7,769 bases of DNA from Peptococcaceae bacterium UBA4997 (GCA_002398485.1 DGYV01000072.1:1168-8936); one strand, 5' to 3'; counted from the first letter of the stretch, positions 1-6,120 are shown. Made by a program: numbers and translations. The notes: generated from the sequence alone by a model not told the origin.

Positions 1-746
1 GGTATGAAATTAACTCCCCGCGGTGGTGCCAAATTTACCGCTCCGCTTACAAGTATTACCTCGGCCCCTCTTTTTTTAGCGGCCTCGGCAATAGCATAGC
101 CCATTTTTCCGCTACTGCGGTTAGTTATATAACGTACAGGGTCGATCGGCTCCTTGGTAGGGCCTGCCGTTATTAAAACCTTTTTAGCCAAAAGATCCTG
201 TTTGGGTAAAAGTATTTCAGTTATAGCTTTCTGAATAACCGAAATCTCAGGCAACCTACCTTTGCCTTCTGTACCGCAGGCCAAACGCCCTACAGCCGGT
301 TCTATAATAGCAAAACCCCTGTTCCGCAAAATTTCTATATTAGCTTGAGTAGCAGGGTTTTCATACATATTAACATTCATGGCGGGAACAAAAACCACAG
401 GACAAACAGCCGCCAATAACGATGATGACAACAAATCATCGGCAATGCCGTTTGCGGCCTTGGCAATAAAGTTGGCTGTAGCAGGTACTATTACCATCAA
501 ATCCGCATTTTCCACCAAAGCAATATGCACAACCTGCCAATAAGGGCCTGTAGCAAAAATATCAAGCGCAACGGGCCTATTGGTAAGGCTTTGTAAAGTA
601 AGAGGCGTTATGAATTCACAGGCATTTTTTGTCATTGCCGTATGCACATCTGCTCCGTTTTTGGTAAGCCAGCTGGCTAAATCAGCCGCTTTATAAGCTG
701 CTATACCACCTGTAATGCCCAAAACTACTTTTTTGCCTTTAAACAT
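1..746 (-). CDS. coaBC: Bifunctional CoaBC: phosphopantothenoylcysteine decarboxylase / phosphopantothenate-cysteine ligase (3' end cut off by window)
   Basis: This flavoprotein catalyses two consecutive steps of coenzyme A synthesis: ligation of cysteine to 4'-phosphopantothenate (CoaB) and decarboxylation to 4'-phosphopantetheine (CoaC). I translated it by hand from ATG at 746; 248 codons are present with no stop before the window edge, against about 400 for the family. The CoaC part shows an N-terminal [14 protein letters not shown]-binding segment, the catalytic His at residue 74 ([19 protein letters not shown]), the PAMN motif at 121-124 and the active-site-lid Cys157 in [11 protein letters not shown]. 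These lie one residue before E. coli His75, Asn125 and Cys158. The CoaB part begins near residue 188 with [19 protein letters not shown] and the NRSSGKMG signature, then runs off the edge. A GGGGAG ribosome binding site precedes the start. It lies 14 bp after rpoZ and is probably co-transcribed with it. Identification is firm; only the end is missing. Confidence 0.95.
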   Translation of the reverse strand, partial: MFKGKKVVLGITGGIAAYKAADLASWLTKNGADVHTAMTKNACEFITPLTLQSLTNRPVALDIFATGPYWQVVHIALVENADLMVIVPATANFIAKAANGIADDLLSSSLLAAVCPVVFVPAMNVNMYENPATQANIEILRNRGFAIIEPAVGRLACGTEGKGRLPEISVIQKAITEILLPKQDLLAKKVLITAGPTKEPIDPVRYITNRSSGKMGYAIAEAAKKRGAEVILVSGAVNLAPPRGVNFI

Positions 747-760
747 AGCATTCTCCCCAC

Positions 761-967
761 TTATTTAATACCGTCTTTTGTCCTTGTCCAAGTAACCTCA
801 CCATCATAAATTTCCTGCAAGGCTTTGGATACGGGGTTTACCTCGCCCGAACGGGAAAGCTCGGGGTTTTCCGTAGTAATTTGTCTTGCTCTTTTAGCAC
901 CCGCAATGATTAAGGTATATTTGGAATCCACCTTGGTTAAAAGCTGGTCTAAAGATGGCTTATTCAT
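761..967 (-). CDS. rpoZ: DNA-directed RNA polymerase omega subunit
   Basis: Omega is the small core subunit that wraps the C-terminal region of beta-prime and helps RNA polymerase assemble. The 68-residue protein has the family hallmarks: an N-terminal PSLDQLL segment, then [15 protein letters not shown] (residues 17-30) with the conserved AKRARQ core, and [10 protein letters not shown] (44-53). The length matches short Firmicute omegas. The N-terminal MAR motif that contributes to ppGpp binding in E. coli omega is absent, so that control site is not expected here (inference). The ATG at 967 is preceded by a strong AAGGAGG six bases upstream, which fixes the start. It sits 17 bp after gmk and 14 bp before coaBC, the order known from Bacillus and Mycobacterium, so it is almost certainly part of the same operon. 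Confidence 0.95.
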   Translation of the reverse strand: MNKPSLDQLLTKVDSKYTLIIAGAKRARQITTENPELSRSGEVNPVSKALQEIYDGEVTWTRTKDGIK

Positions 968-984
968 ATTTAACCTCCTTTTGC

Positions 985-1587
985 CTAAAACATAGCTGCA
1001 ATATCATCATAAAGGTAGGAAACCCTTGATTTTTCCGCCTGAATTATGGTTTCTACCTGTTTTACGGCTTCCTGAACATTGTGGTTAAAAACCACATAAT
1101 CGTAATAACCTATTTCCTTAAGCTCAGCCTCAAAACAGCTAAGACGTTTTTCAATTACTTCCTCGCTGTCGGTAGCGCGTCCGCGCAGGCGGCGAGCCAA
1201 TTCCCCCTTATTGGGTGGCATAATAAAAATAAGAATGGCCTCAGGCACATGAGTTTTAACATGTTTGGCACCCACAGTATCTATTTCCAAAAGCACATCC
1301 CTGCCAAGAGAGATTTTTTCATCAACTACTTGTTTTCTGGTACCGTAATAATTATTATACACCTTGGCCCACTCTAGAAATTCAGCATTTTCAATGCTCT
1401 CTTGAAAAACCCGTTCGGTTATAAAATTATAATGCACACCTTCAACTTCACCTTTTCTTTTAGAGCGTGTAGTTGAAGATAGGGAAGCTGAAATTTCCGG
1501 GTGTTTTGCTAGTAAGCCGGCACAAACCGTACCCTTTCCCACTCCTGAAGGCCCGGAAATTACCAAAAGCAATCCTTTTTTTGCCAT
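985..1587 (-). CDS. gmk: Guanylate kinase
   Basis: Gmk phosphorylates GMP (and dGMP) to GDP with ATP, a step of purine nucleotide supply; in Firmicutes the enzyme is a known target of (p)ppGpp inhibition. The 200-residue protein has the P-loop GPSGVGKG at 12-19, the GMP-binding segment [19 protein letters not shown] at 37-55 with Arg41 and Arg44, YYGT at 80-83, [11 protein letters not shown] at 101-111 and the lid region [12 protein letters not shown] at 132-143. The length is normal. The frame is open back to a TTG at 1605, but I chose ATG at 1587: it gives the usual [15 protein letters not shown] start and has AGGAG seven bases upstream, and the TTG would overlap the remA stop. It lies 14 bp after remA and 17 bp before rpoZ in an apparent operon. 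Confidence 0.96.
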   Translation of the reverse strand: MAKKGLLLVISGPSGVGKGTVCAGLLAKHPEISASLSSTTRSKRKGEVEGVHYNFITERVFQESIENAEFLEWAKVYNNYYGTRKQVVDEKISLGRDVLLEIDTVGAKHVKTHVPEAILIFIMPPNKGELARRLRGRATDSEEVIEKRLSCFEAELKEIGYYDYVVFNHNVQEAVKQVETIIQAEKSRVSYLYDDIAAMF

Positions 1588-1594
1588 ATCGATA

Positions 1595-1599
1595 CTCCT
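1595..1599 (-). promoter_or_regulatory. Ribosome binding site that decides the gmk start
   Basis: AGGAG on the minus strand lies seven bases before ATG 1587. The alternative TTG at 1605 is upstream of this site and has no comparable purine tract at the right distance, so translation should begin at 1587. Confidence 0.8.
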
Positions 1600-1601
1600 G
1601 T

Positions 1602-1880
1602 TCAATCTATTGGGTCTTCCATGTGCTTGCTTTCTTCCTTACTTACAATAAAACGGTTGGCAACCGTTTCCGGCTGCACCGCGGAAAGCACAACATGCCC
1701 GCTATCCGTAATAATAACAGCACGGGTGCGGCGTCCATAGGTAGCATCTATGAGCATAGCTTTATCCCTGGCATCTTGAATTATCCTTTTAATAGGAGCA
1801 GATTCCGGGCTTACAATAGCTATTACCCTGTTAGCGGATACGATATTGCCAAAACCGATATTGATTAATTTTATTTGCAC
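1602..1880 (-). CDS. remA: RemA (DUF370) DNA-binding regulator
   Basis: RemA is a small DNA-binding protein. In Bacillus subtilis it activates biofilm matrix and osmoprotection operons and assembles into ring-like oligomers around which DNA can wrap. The 92-residue product is close to the Bacillus protein over most of its length: [13 protein letters not shown] at 6-18, [11 protein letters not shown] at 22-32, [11 protein letters not shown] at 45-55 and [10 protein letters not shown] at 65-74. Arg18, Pro29, Arg50 and Arg51, which I recall as important for DNA binding or oligomer formation in Bacillus, are all kept. The start is GTG at 1880. An ATG one base upstream (1882) is out of frame and ends after three codons. 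Its stop lies 14 bp before gmk. The biofilm role need not hold in this organism, because the family is widespread in Firmicutes without it; target genes cannot be read from this window. Confidence 0.95.
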   Translation of the reverse strand: MQIKLINIGFGNIVSANRVIAIVSPESAPIKRIIQDARDKAMLIDATYGRRTRAVIITDSGHVVLSAVQPETVANRFIVSKEESKHMEDPID

Positions 1881-1886
1881 ATATAT

Positions 1887-1892
1887 CCCTCT
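1887..1892 (-). promoter_or_regulatory. Ribosome binding site for the GTG start of remA
   Basis: AGAGGG on the minus strand is six bases before GTG 1880. It is weaker than the AGGAGG sites of neighbouring genes. With the GTG start and the out-of-frame ATG one base upstream, it suggests modest translation of remA (inference). Confidence 0.55.
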
Positions 1893-1916
1893 TTCCCATG
1901 TTATTTGTTAAAAGTC

Positions 1917-1957
1917 AAGTTGATGACAAAAGATACTTTATCTTCCGCCATCAACTT
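1917..1957 (-). promoter_or_regulatory. Long perfect RNA hairpin in the ihf-remA gap
   Basis: On the minus strand, AAGTTGATG (1957-1949) pairs with CATCAACTT (1925-1917), and AAGATA (1944-1939) pairs with TATCTT (1935-1930) around a 3-base AAG loop. The bases between the two blocks, GCGG against TTGT, also pair as G-U, C-G, G-U, G-U. This gives 19 continuous pairs. The G-U pairs exist only in the minus-strand RNA; on the other strand they would be A-C mismatches, so the structure fits the operon transcript. The base that follows the stem is not a clean U-run (GACTTTTAAC), so an intrinsic terminator is doubtful. A processing or stability element, or partial attenuation before remA, is more likely. 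Confidence 0.65.
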
Positions 1958-1974
1958 AAGCTTCATACAAATAT

Positions 1975-1997
1975 ATCAAGCCTTGATTAGGCTAATC
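1975..1997. repeat. Two overlapping 13-bp palindromes at the ihf stop codon
   Basis: ATCAAG-C-CTTGAT (1975-1987) and GATTAG-G-CTAATC (1985-1997) are each perfect palindromes around one central base and share three bases. They span the stop codon of ihf (1989-1987) and its last codons. Each could form a short hairpin or bind a dimeric protein. Whether this is more than chance in AT-rich DNA cannot be decided by eye. Confidence 0.4.
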
Positions 1998-2298
1998 TTT
2001 CCAATAATTGAGTTTTTTGGCGGTTCCCCAAACCTTGAATACGGCGGGCTTCATCTATGCCTATTTCATCCATGATTTTAGCGGCAGTAATTTTACCTAC
2101 CTGGGGCAAGGACTCCAAAAGGTATTTAACGCGCATTTTACCGATAACTTCATCAGCTTCAGCTTTAGACAATACTTGAGCCAAAGTAACTTTACCTGCT
2201 TTTAATTCAGCTCTTAATTCAGTTCTTTTGCTTCTCATCTGCTGCGCTTTTTGTAAGGCCTTTGCTCTATCTTCCTGTGATAATTTCGGAATTACCAT
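1987..2298 (-). CDS. ihf: Integration host factor, actinobacterial type (mIHF)
   Basis: mIHF is a nucleoid-associated DNA-bending protein. It is unrelated in fold to E. coli IHF and was named from mycobacteria, where it is needed for phage L5 integration and for nucleoid organisation. The 103-residue protein shows the family pattern: a basic helical N-terminus with LSQEDRAKALQKAQQMRSKR (6-25) and LKAGKVTLAQVL (32-43), then IGKMRVKYLLESLPQVGK (52-69), and a helix-two-turn-helix type DNA-binding end with IMDEIGIDEARRIQGLG. The length fits the core domain. ATG 2298 is preceded by AAGGAG, with a rather long 11-base spacer. It lies 42 bp after yicC and 106 bp before remA. In Mycobacterium the gene also stands just upstream of gmk-rpoZ-dfp, so the context supports the call. 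It is absent from Bacillus, so its presence narrows the lineage. Confidence 0.92.
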   Translation of the reverse strand: MVIPKLSQEDRAKALQKAQQMRSKRTELRAELKAGKVTLAQVLSKAEADEVIGKMRVKYLLESLPQVGKITAAKIMDEIGIDEARRIQGLGNRQKTQLLERLA

Positions 2299-2340
2299 TT
2301 TATACTACACTCCTTTGTTTTTTATGATATTTTAAATATG

Positions 2341-3222
2341 CTATTCGATATTTTGCACCTGCTCGCGAATTTTTTCCAATTCGCCTTTAATTTGGATAAC
2401 CAAACGACTTATCTCCAAATCGTTAGCTTTTGAACCTATTGTATTGATTTCCCTGTTCATTTCCTGAACCAGAAAATCAAGCTTACGTCCTGCCACTTCA
2501 TTACTTTTCAATACTTGCTCCAATTGTTCCAAGTGGCTTTGCAAACGGATTATTTCCTCCGCTATGGAAGCACGGTCCGCAAAAACAGCCACTTCATTGG
2601 CCATACGGTTTTCATCTAAATGGTAAGCCTCGCCTAAAAGTTCTTTAATGCGTTCCTCCAAACGCGCCTGCCACTCCAAAACCACAAAGGGCGCTCTTTT
2701 TTCAATATCCGCTACCCAAGCCAGGATAGCTTCTTTGCGAACAAGCAGATCATCTGCCAGTTTAGCACCTTCAATACTGCGCATGGAAATCAACTGTTCC
2801 AGAGCTTCTGCCAATGCTTTGGCAAGCAAAGGCCAAATCTCTTCCAGATCGTCCTCGGGCTTTTCCATCGCAAAAAGCCCAGGCAAAGCCGCAATAGTAG
2901 CAATATCAAGCTTTTTGGGCAAACCGCAAAGCTCAGCAATCTCCAACAAAGAGTTATGATAAGCCAGCGCCAAATCCTTATCCACTTTCAGGGTCTTTAC
3001 CCTTTCATCACCGTCCTCAAGGGATATGAAAACATCTGCTCTACCTCTGCTTATATTATCATTTACCAGATGTTTTACTTTATCCTCCAAGGAACTTATA
3101 TTCCTTGGCATTCTGGATACTACCTCAAGGTAACGGTTATTGATGGAGCGGATTTCAACAGTAATTTTATAATTACCGGCCCAGGCTTCACCACGACCAA
3201 AACCGGTCATACTCTTTATCAA
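2341..3222 (-). CDS. yicC: YicC/YloC family endoribonuclease
   Basis: YicC-family proteins (YicC in E. coli, YloC in B. subtilis) are oligomeric endoribonucleases thought to act in mRNA and small-RNA turnover. The 293-residue protein has the N-terminal signature MIKSMTGFGR (1-10), EIRSINNRYLEV (23-34) and the RGR segment at 59-61. A helical middle follows, then the highly conserved C-terminal DUF1732 block: ADRASIAEEIIRLQSHLEQL near 215-234, GRKLDFLVQEMNREINTIGS (245-264) and KIREQVQNIE at the very end. The length agrees with the family (about 287-291). The start is TTG at 3222: it yields the family's exact MIKSMTGFGR beginning and has AGGGAGG eight bases upstream. The longer open frame up to 3261 would add residues unlike the family. 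It is probably the first gene of the operon and is transcribed away from rqcH. Confidence 0.94.
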   Translation of the reverse strand: MIKSMTGFGRGEAWAGNYKITVEIRSINNRYLEVVSRMPRNISSLEDKVKHLVNDNISRGRADVFISLEDGDERVKTLKVDKDLALAYHNSLLEIAELCGLPKKLDIATIAALPGLFAMEKPEDDLEEIWPLLAKALAEALEQLISMRSIEGAKLADDLLVRKEAILAWVADIEKRAPFVVLEWQARLEERIKELLGEAYHLDENRMANEVAVFADRASIAEEIIRLQSHLEQLEQVLKSNEVAGRKLDFLVQEMNREINTIGSKANDLEISRLVIQIKGELEKIREQVQNIE

Positions 3223-3230
3223 AACACAAG

Positions 3231-3237
3231 CCTCCCT
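3231..3237 (-). promoter_or_regulatory. Ribosome binding site that decides the TTG start of yicC
   Basis: AGGGAGG on the minus strand is eight bases before TTG 3222. This places the start within the upstream-open frame and gives the family's usual N-terminus. Confidence 0.8.
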
Positions 3238-3248
3238 AAAAAATAATA

Positions 3249-3312
3249 GCAGGAATTGCAAAATATAGAAATATCATTAGACAGTATTCTATGTACTTCA
3301 GGTAATTCCTGC
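3249..3312. repeat. Inverted repeat GCAGGAATT / AATTCCTGC in the yicC leader
   Basis: GCAGGAATT (3249-3257) and AATTCCTGC (3304-3312) are perfect 9-base complements separated by 46 bases. The right arm overlaps the proposed yicC -35 element and the left arm lies in the leader just upstream of the yicC ribosome binding site. It may be an operator pair. If transcription starts further upstream than proposed, it could instead be a leader hairpin. Confidence 0.5.
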
Positions 3313-3314
3313 AA
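3286..3314 (-). promoter_or_regulatory. Possible yicC operon promoter
   Basis: On the minus strand, TTGCAG (3314-3309) and TAGAAT (3291-3286) are separated by 17 bases. The -10 matches the consensus at five of six positions, the -35 only at TTG. Transcription would begin near 3279, giving a leader of about 56 bases. The region is AT-rich, so other starts are possible. Confidence 0.4.
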
Positions 3315-3335
3315 AAAATTAATATATTTTACCTG
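3299..3335. repeat. Inverted repeat CAGGTAA / TTACCTG
   Basis: CAGGTAA (3299-3305) and TTACCTG (3329-3335) are perfect 7-base complements 23 bases apart. The left arm shares bases 3304-3305 with the neighbouring GCAGGAATT repeat, so the two pairings exclude each other. The left arm falls in the spacer of the proposed yicC promoter. Confidence 0.4.
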
Positions 3336-3418
3336 TAACAATGTACTATTACTACATTTTTCGTTAATACTTGTATTAGGTACTTAAATAATATTATAAT
3401 ATATTAAATAGGTAAAAT
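3326..3418. repeat. Inverted repeat ATTTTACCT / AGGTAAAAT flanking the rqcH promoter
   Basis: ATTTTACCT (3326-3334) and AGGTAAAAT (3410-3418) are perfect 9-base complements. They flank the rqcH promoter, with the right arm near its transcription start. The core AGGTA also appears at 3300 and 3378, making four copies in about 115 bp. This could be a set of binding sites for one regulator (inference). Confidence 0.4.
3371..3400 (+). promoter_or_regulatory. Probable rqcH promoter
   Basis: A perfect -10 TATAAT lies at 3395-3400, with a weak -35 TTGTAT at 3371-3376 and an 18-base spacer. Transcription would start near 3407, about 34 bases before ATG 3441. TATAAT also reads on the minus strand at 3398-3393, but no fitting -35 exists there. 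Confidence 0.55.
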
Positions 3419-3427
3419 CTTGCTTAA

Positions 3428-3432
3428 AGGAG
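3428..3432 (+). promoter_or_regulatory. Ribosome binding site that decides the rqcH start
   Basis: AGGAG (part of AAAGGAG) is eight bases before ATG 3441. The frame is open from a TTG at 3420, but that lies upstream of this site, so ATG 3441 is the likely start. Confidence 0.85.
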
Positions 3433-3440
3433 TTGTAAAT

Positions 3441-5213
3441 ATGCCTTTTGATAGCCTTACCCTAGCGGCTGCAGAATATGAGCTCAAAACTAAAATTTTA
3501 GGCAGCCGTGTTATTAAAATACATCAGCCCGATAAATTCAGCATTATCCTGCGCTTGCACAATAATGGGCAAAACTACCGCCTGCTTTTATCCGCCCATC
3601 CTGTTTTGGGCAGGATACATCTTACTGAAAATGCGGCCGATAACCCAACCACTCCGCCCCTTTTTTGTATGGTATTACGTAAACATTTAGAAGGTGCCAA
3701 AATCACTGCTATTGCTCAGCAAAATTGGGATAGAGTGATACACATAGATTTCAATGCCACCGATGAAACAGGGGAACCCGTTAAACGCAGGCTTATTTTG
3801 GAAATAATGGGTAAACACAGCAACCTGGTTTTGACAGATTCCGAAACCGGCCTTATTTTTGACGGTATCAGGCGTTACAGCTACAACCTTTCCCGCCACC
3901 GTGAAATTTTACCGGGCAGAACTTATATAGCACCGCCCGCTCCCCATGATAAAGTAGCTTTTGAACATATAACAGCCGAAAATTTGCAAATCATCTTGTT
4001 GGAAAAAGCCTCGGATAATTTGAGTATATCCATACAAAGGCTTATAAGTAAAGCAATAGCAGGTTTATCGCCCTTTTTAGTTAAAGAAATAATTTACCGC
4101 AGTGGCCTTACAACGGAAACAGCTGTGGAATTTATGGGCGAATATGAATATACAGCGCTGTGGCGATCCTTTGCCCAAATCAAGCAGATCCGTAATATAG
4201 GCTCTTTTGAACCTGTGCTTTTAAAGGCAAACAATACTTATTATGATTATGCTGCCATTAAACTTATCCAAGTTCCTGAAGCGGAACAAGAACCGTGCCC
4301 TACCATTTCCACTGCTTTGGATGCCTACTACAGCATCACCCAAACCAACAATCTATTCAAAGCTAAACAAAACAATCTATTAAAACTCATAAACAATGAA
4401 CATCAGCGACTTGCCAAAAAAATAGCCTTACAGGAAAGTGACCTTGCCGAAACGGTAGCAGCCAAAAAATACAAAGAAGCAGGTGAACTTTTAACAACCT
4501 ATATGTATCTTTTGGAAAAAGGCATGCAAAATATCACTTTGAACAGCTTTTACAAGGAAGAAGAAGAAATAAAGATAAAGCTTTTGCCTGAACTTTCCCC
4601 TATGGATAATATAAAACGCTATTTCGCTAAATACAATAAGGCAAAAAAATCCCAAACCTCCATTACGGAACAACTAAACAAAAACAAAGAAGAATTGGAA
4701 TATGTGAAAAGTGTGCTTTTGAATTTGGAAAATGCGCAAACGCTTGACGATATAGAGCAATTAAAGCAGGAATTGACCGAAGCAGGCTACTTGAAGCCAA
4801 AACCCCTAAAAAAGGGTCAAAAAACTGCTAAAATCAAAGATACGGCCCTATTGGAGCCCCTTAAATACCAAAGCACTGACGGACACACCATCCTGGCAGG
4901 CAAAAATAATAAACAGAACGATTTTCTAACCCTGAAAAAGGCTCAAAAACAGGATATTTGGCTGCATACCCAAAAGATACCGGGCAGCCATGTTATCATT
5001 TGCCATGAGTTTGAGCGACCCATTACCACTCAAACCCTAATAGAGGCCGCAAGTATAGCCGCCTGGCATTCCAAAGCTCGTTTTTCCGCACAAGTACCTG
5101 TGGATTATACAACAGTAAGCCAAGTAAAAAAACCGAACGGCGCCAAGCCGGGCATGGTCATCTATTTTCAACAAAAAACTCTTTATGTGCAACCTAAACT
5201 ACCCGAAATATAA
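3441..5213 (+). CDS. rqcH: RqcH, ribosome quality control factor (NFACT family; FbpA/YloA)
   Basis: RqcH binds stalled, split 50S subunits carrying peptidyl-tRNA and recruits tRNA-Ala, so that C-terminal alanine tails mark the nascent chain for degradation. Older names describe it as a fibronectin-binding protein. The 590-residue protein has the full architecture. The NFACT-N domain includes MPFDSLTLAA at the start, RKHLEGAKI at 80-88 and the Asp97-Arg98 pair required in Bacillus RqcH, at the same numbers; EIMGKHSNLVLTD follows at 121-133. Next come a helix-hairpin-helix-like region (about 185-245) and a long charged coiled-coil middle (about 300-445). The C-terminal NFACT-R domain has NNKQNDFLT (489-497), DIWLHTQKIPGSHVII (505-520) and VDYTTVSQVKKPNGAKPG (554-571). 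ATG 3441 is chosen for its ribosome binding site and the family N-terminus. It is a single gene, divergent from yicC and convergent with pyrF. Confidence 0.95.
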   Translation: MPFDSLTLAAAEYELKTKILGSRVIKIHQPDKFSIILRLHNNGQNYRLLLSAHPVLGRIHLTENAADNPTTPPLFCMVLRKHLEGAKITAIAQQNWDRVIHIDFNATDETGEPVKRRLILEIMGKHSNLVLTDSETGLIFDGIRRYSYNLSRHREILPGRTYIAPPAPHDKVAFEHITAENLQIILLEKASDNLSISIQRLISKAIAGLSPFLVKEIIYRSGLTTETAVEFMGEYEYTALWRSFAQIKQIRNIGSFEPVLLKANNTYYDYAAIKLIQVPEAEQEPCPTISTALDAYYSITQTNNLFKAKQNNLLKLINNEHQRLAKKIALQESDLAETVAAKKYKEAGELLTTYMYLLEKGMQNITLNSFYKEEEEIKIKLLPELSPMDNIKRYFAKYNKAKKSQTSITEQLNKNKEELEYVKSVLLNLENAQTLDDIEQLKQELTEAGYLKPKPLKKGQKTAKIKDTALLEPLKYQSTDGHTILAGKNNKQNDFLTLKKAQKQDIWLHTQKIPGSHVIICHEFERPITTQTLIEAASIAAWHSKARFSAQVPVDYTTVSQVKKPNGAKPGMVIYFQQKTLYVQPKLPEI

Positions 5214-5245
5214 AATAAAAAGCCCGTTATTGTAGCGTTCATAAG

Positions 5246-5382
5246 AAAGCATTGCTATCATTCAAAATATAGTTACGAATTTTTTAGGTCATTCGCTATG
5301 CTAAGTATAACATTTGACTAACAAAAAGACCCTGTATGGGGTCTTTTTAGCTTTTTAATAAAAACTTTTTAAGCAATGCTTT
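5246..5382. repeat. 11-bp inverted repeat enclosing the rqcH-pyrF terminator
   Basis: AAAGCATTGCT (5246-5256) and AGCAATGCTTT (5372-5382) are perfect complements 115 bases apart, with the terminator between them. As a result the same 11-mer AAAGCATTGCT reads 5'-3' in the 3' untranslated region of both convergent genes, rqcH on the plus strand and pyrF on the minus strand. The function is unknown. Confidence 0.5.
5323..5348. terminator. Bidirectional intrinsic terminator between rqcH and pyrF
   Basis: AAAAAGACCC (5323-5332) pairs with GGGTCTTTTT (5339-5348) around a 6-base loop. The stem is rich in GC at the loop end and ends in A-runs and T-runs on the two sides, so it provides a U-tract in both directions. 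It lies about 110 bases after rqcH and 50 bases after pyrF, where two convergent genes need it. Confidence 0.85.
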
Positions 5383-5409
5383 TTAATTAAGTTCTTTTTA
5401 ATTAAGTTC
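5351..5409. repeat. Tandem array of 14-15 bp CTTTTTAA units overlapping the pyrF stop
   Basis: CTTTTTAA starts at 5351, 5365, 5379 and 5394, spaced 14, 14 and 15 bases. The last two units are perfect 15-base copies (TTTTTAATTAAGTTC at 5380-5394 and 5395-5409). The final copy encodes the last codons and stop of pyrF. The previous copy carries an in-frame second stop 15 bases further on (5385-5383), so readthrough would add only five residues. Confidence 0.7.
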
Positions 5410-6120
5410 TTCCATTTCAGCAACAATCAAACGAGCTGCCTCTGCAGGGTTCTCATGCTTGGTAATAGGACGGCCTATAACCAAGTATGTAGCACCCGCG
5501 GCTACAGCTTCCTTAGGAGTCATAATACGGGATTGGTCATTCACGGCAGCCCAAGCAGGACGGATACCTGGTGTAACTATCACAAAATCTTCACCGCAGG
5601 CTTGGCGTATATCTTTAATTTCTTTAGGAGAAGCAACAACCCCGTCAAGCCCCGATTTTTGCGCCATTTTAGCCCAGGTAACAACTTGCTGGGCAATGGG
5701 ACGCCTTACGCCTATTTCTTCTTCAAATTCCTGCTGGCTTAGGCTGGTAAGCACTGTTACCGCAATAGCTAGGGGTTTGGGCACACCCTCCTCTAAAGCA
5801 GTTGCTTTGGCAGCCGCGGCGCAGGTTTCCATCATTTTGAAACCGCCGCCCGCATGCAGGCTAAACATAAAGGCTTTTCTTTTTGTGATAACTTTAGTAG
5901 TTTGAGCTACCGTATTGGGAATATCATGGAATTTCAAATCCACAAAAACTTTACCGCCGCGCTCTTGAATATCGCGCACTATATCCGGGCCTTCACTGTT
6001 GTAAAGCTGCATACCGATTTTAAAAGCTCCCACGCTGTCTTTCAGCTTTTCCACCAGATTCATGGCTTCCGCACGGGTAGGCACGTCCAGTGCCACAATG
6101 ATTTTTTCCTTCATATCCAT
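5398..6120 (-). CDS. pyrF: Orotidine 5'-phosphate decarboxylase
   Basis: PyrF converts OMP to UMP with release of CO2, the last step of de novo pyrimidine synthesis, in the cytoplasm. The 240-residue TIM-barrel protein has IIVALDV (7-13) with Asp12, AFKIGMQLY (32-40) with Lys34, and the catalytic block VFVDLKFHDIPNTV (58-71) carrying the Asp61-Lys63-Asp66 network. TPGIRP (183-188) and GATYLVIGRPIT (209-220) at the phosphate-binding end follow. The length is normal for the short bacterial class. ATG 6120 has AGGAGG eight bases upstream; ATG 6114 two codons later is less well placed. No other pyr genes are adjacent. The short leader shows no obvious PyrR-type attenuator. The end of the gene lies in a tandem repeat, and a bidirectional terminator follows. 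It is probably driven by its own promoter just after the 6S RNA. Confidence 0.96.
   Translation of the reverse strand: MDMKEKIIVALDVPTRAEAMNLVEKLKDSVGAFKIGMQLYNSEGPDIVRDIQERGGKVFVDLKFHDIPNTVAQTTKVITKRKAFMFSLHAGGGFKMMETCAAAAKATALEEGVPKPLAIAVTVLTSLSQQEFEEEIGVRRPIAQQVVTWAKMAQKSGLDGVVASPKEIKDIRQACGEDFVIVTPGIRPAWAAVNDQSRIMTPKEAVAAGATYLVIGRPITKHENPAEAARLIVAEMEELN

Noticed and set aside
1081..1868. Plus-strand open frames of 98 and 131 codons opposite gmk and remA
   Set aside because: They lie fully antisense to well-identified genes, lack family resemblance and have no convincing ribosome binding sites; they are shadows of the coding strand.
2327..2339. AT-only palindrome ATATTTTAAATAT between yicC and ihf
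   Set aside because: Palindromes made only of A and T are expected by chance in such spacers; no stem strength and no U-tract for a terminator.
3393..3398. Minus-strand TATAAT overlapping the rqcH -10, as a yicC promoter
   Set aside because: It arises from the near symmetry of the AT-rich stretch, lacks a -35 and would make a leader of about 160 bases; the closer TTGCAG/TAGAAT pair fits yicC better.
5304..5312. Extended -10-like TGTTATACT on the minus strand just after the bidirectional terminator, pointing into rqcH as antisense
   Set aside because: No usable -35 element at the right distance and no gene or RNA structure downstream on that strand; one short motif in AT-rich DNA is not enough.
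5459..5905. 148-codon plus-strand open frame opposite pyrF
   Set aside because: Antisense to a clear orotidine phosphate decarboxylase, with a composition that mirrors the real gene; no domain recognised.
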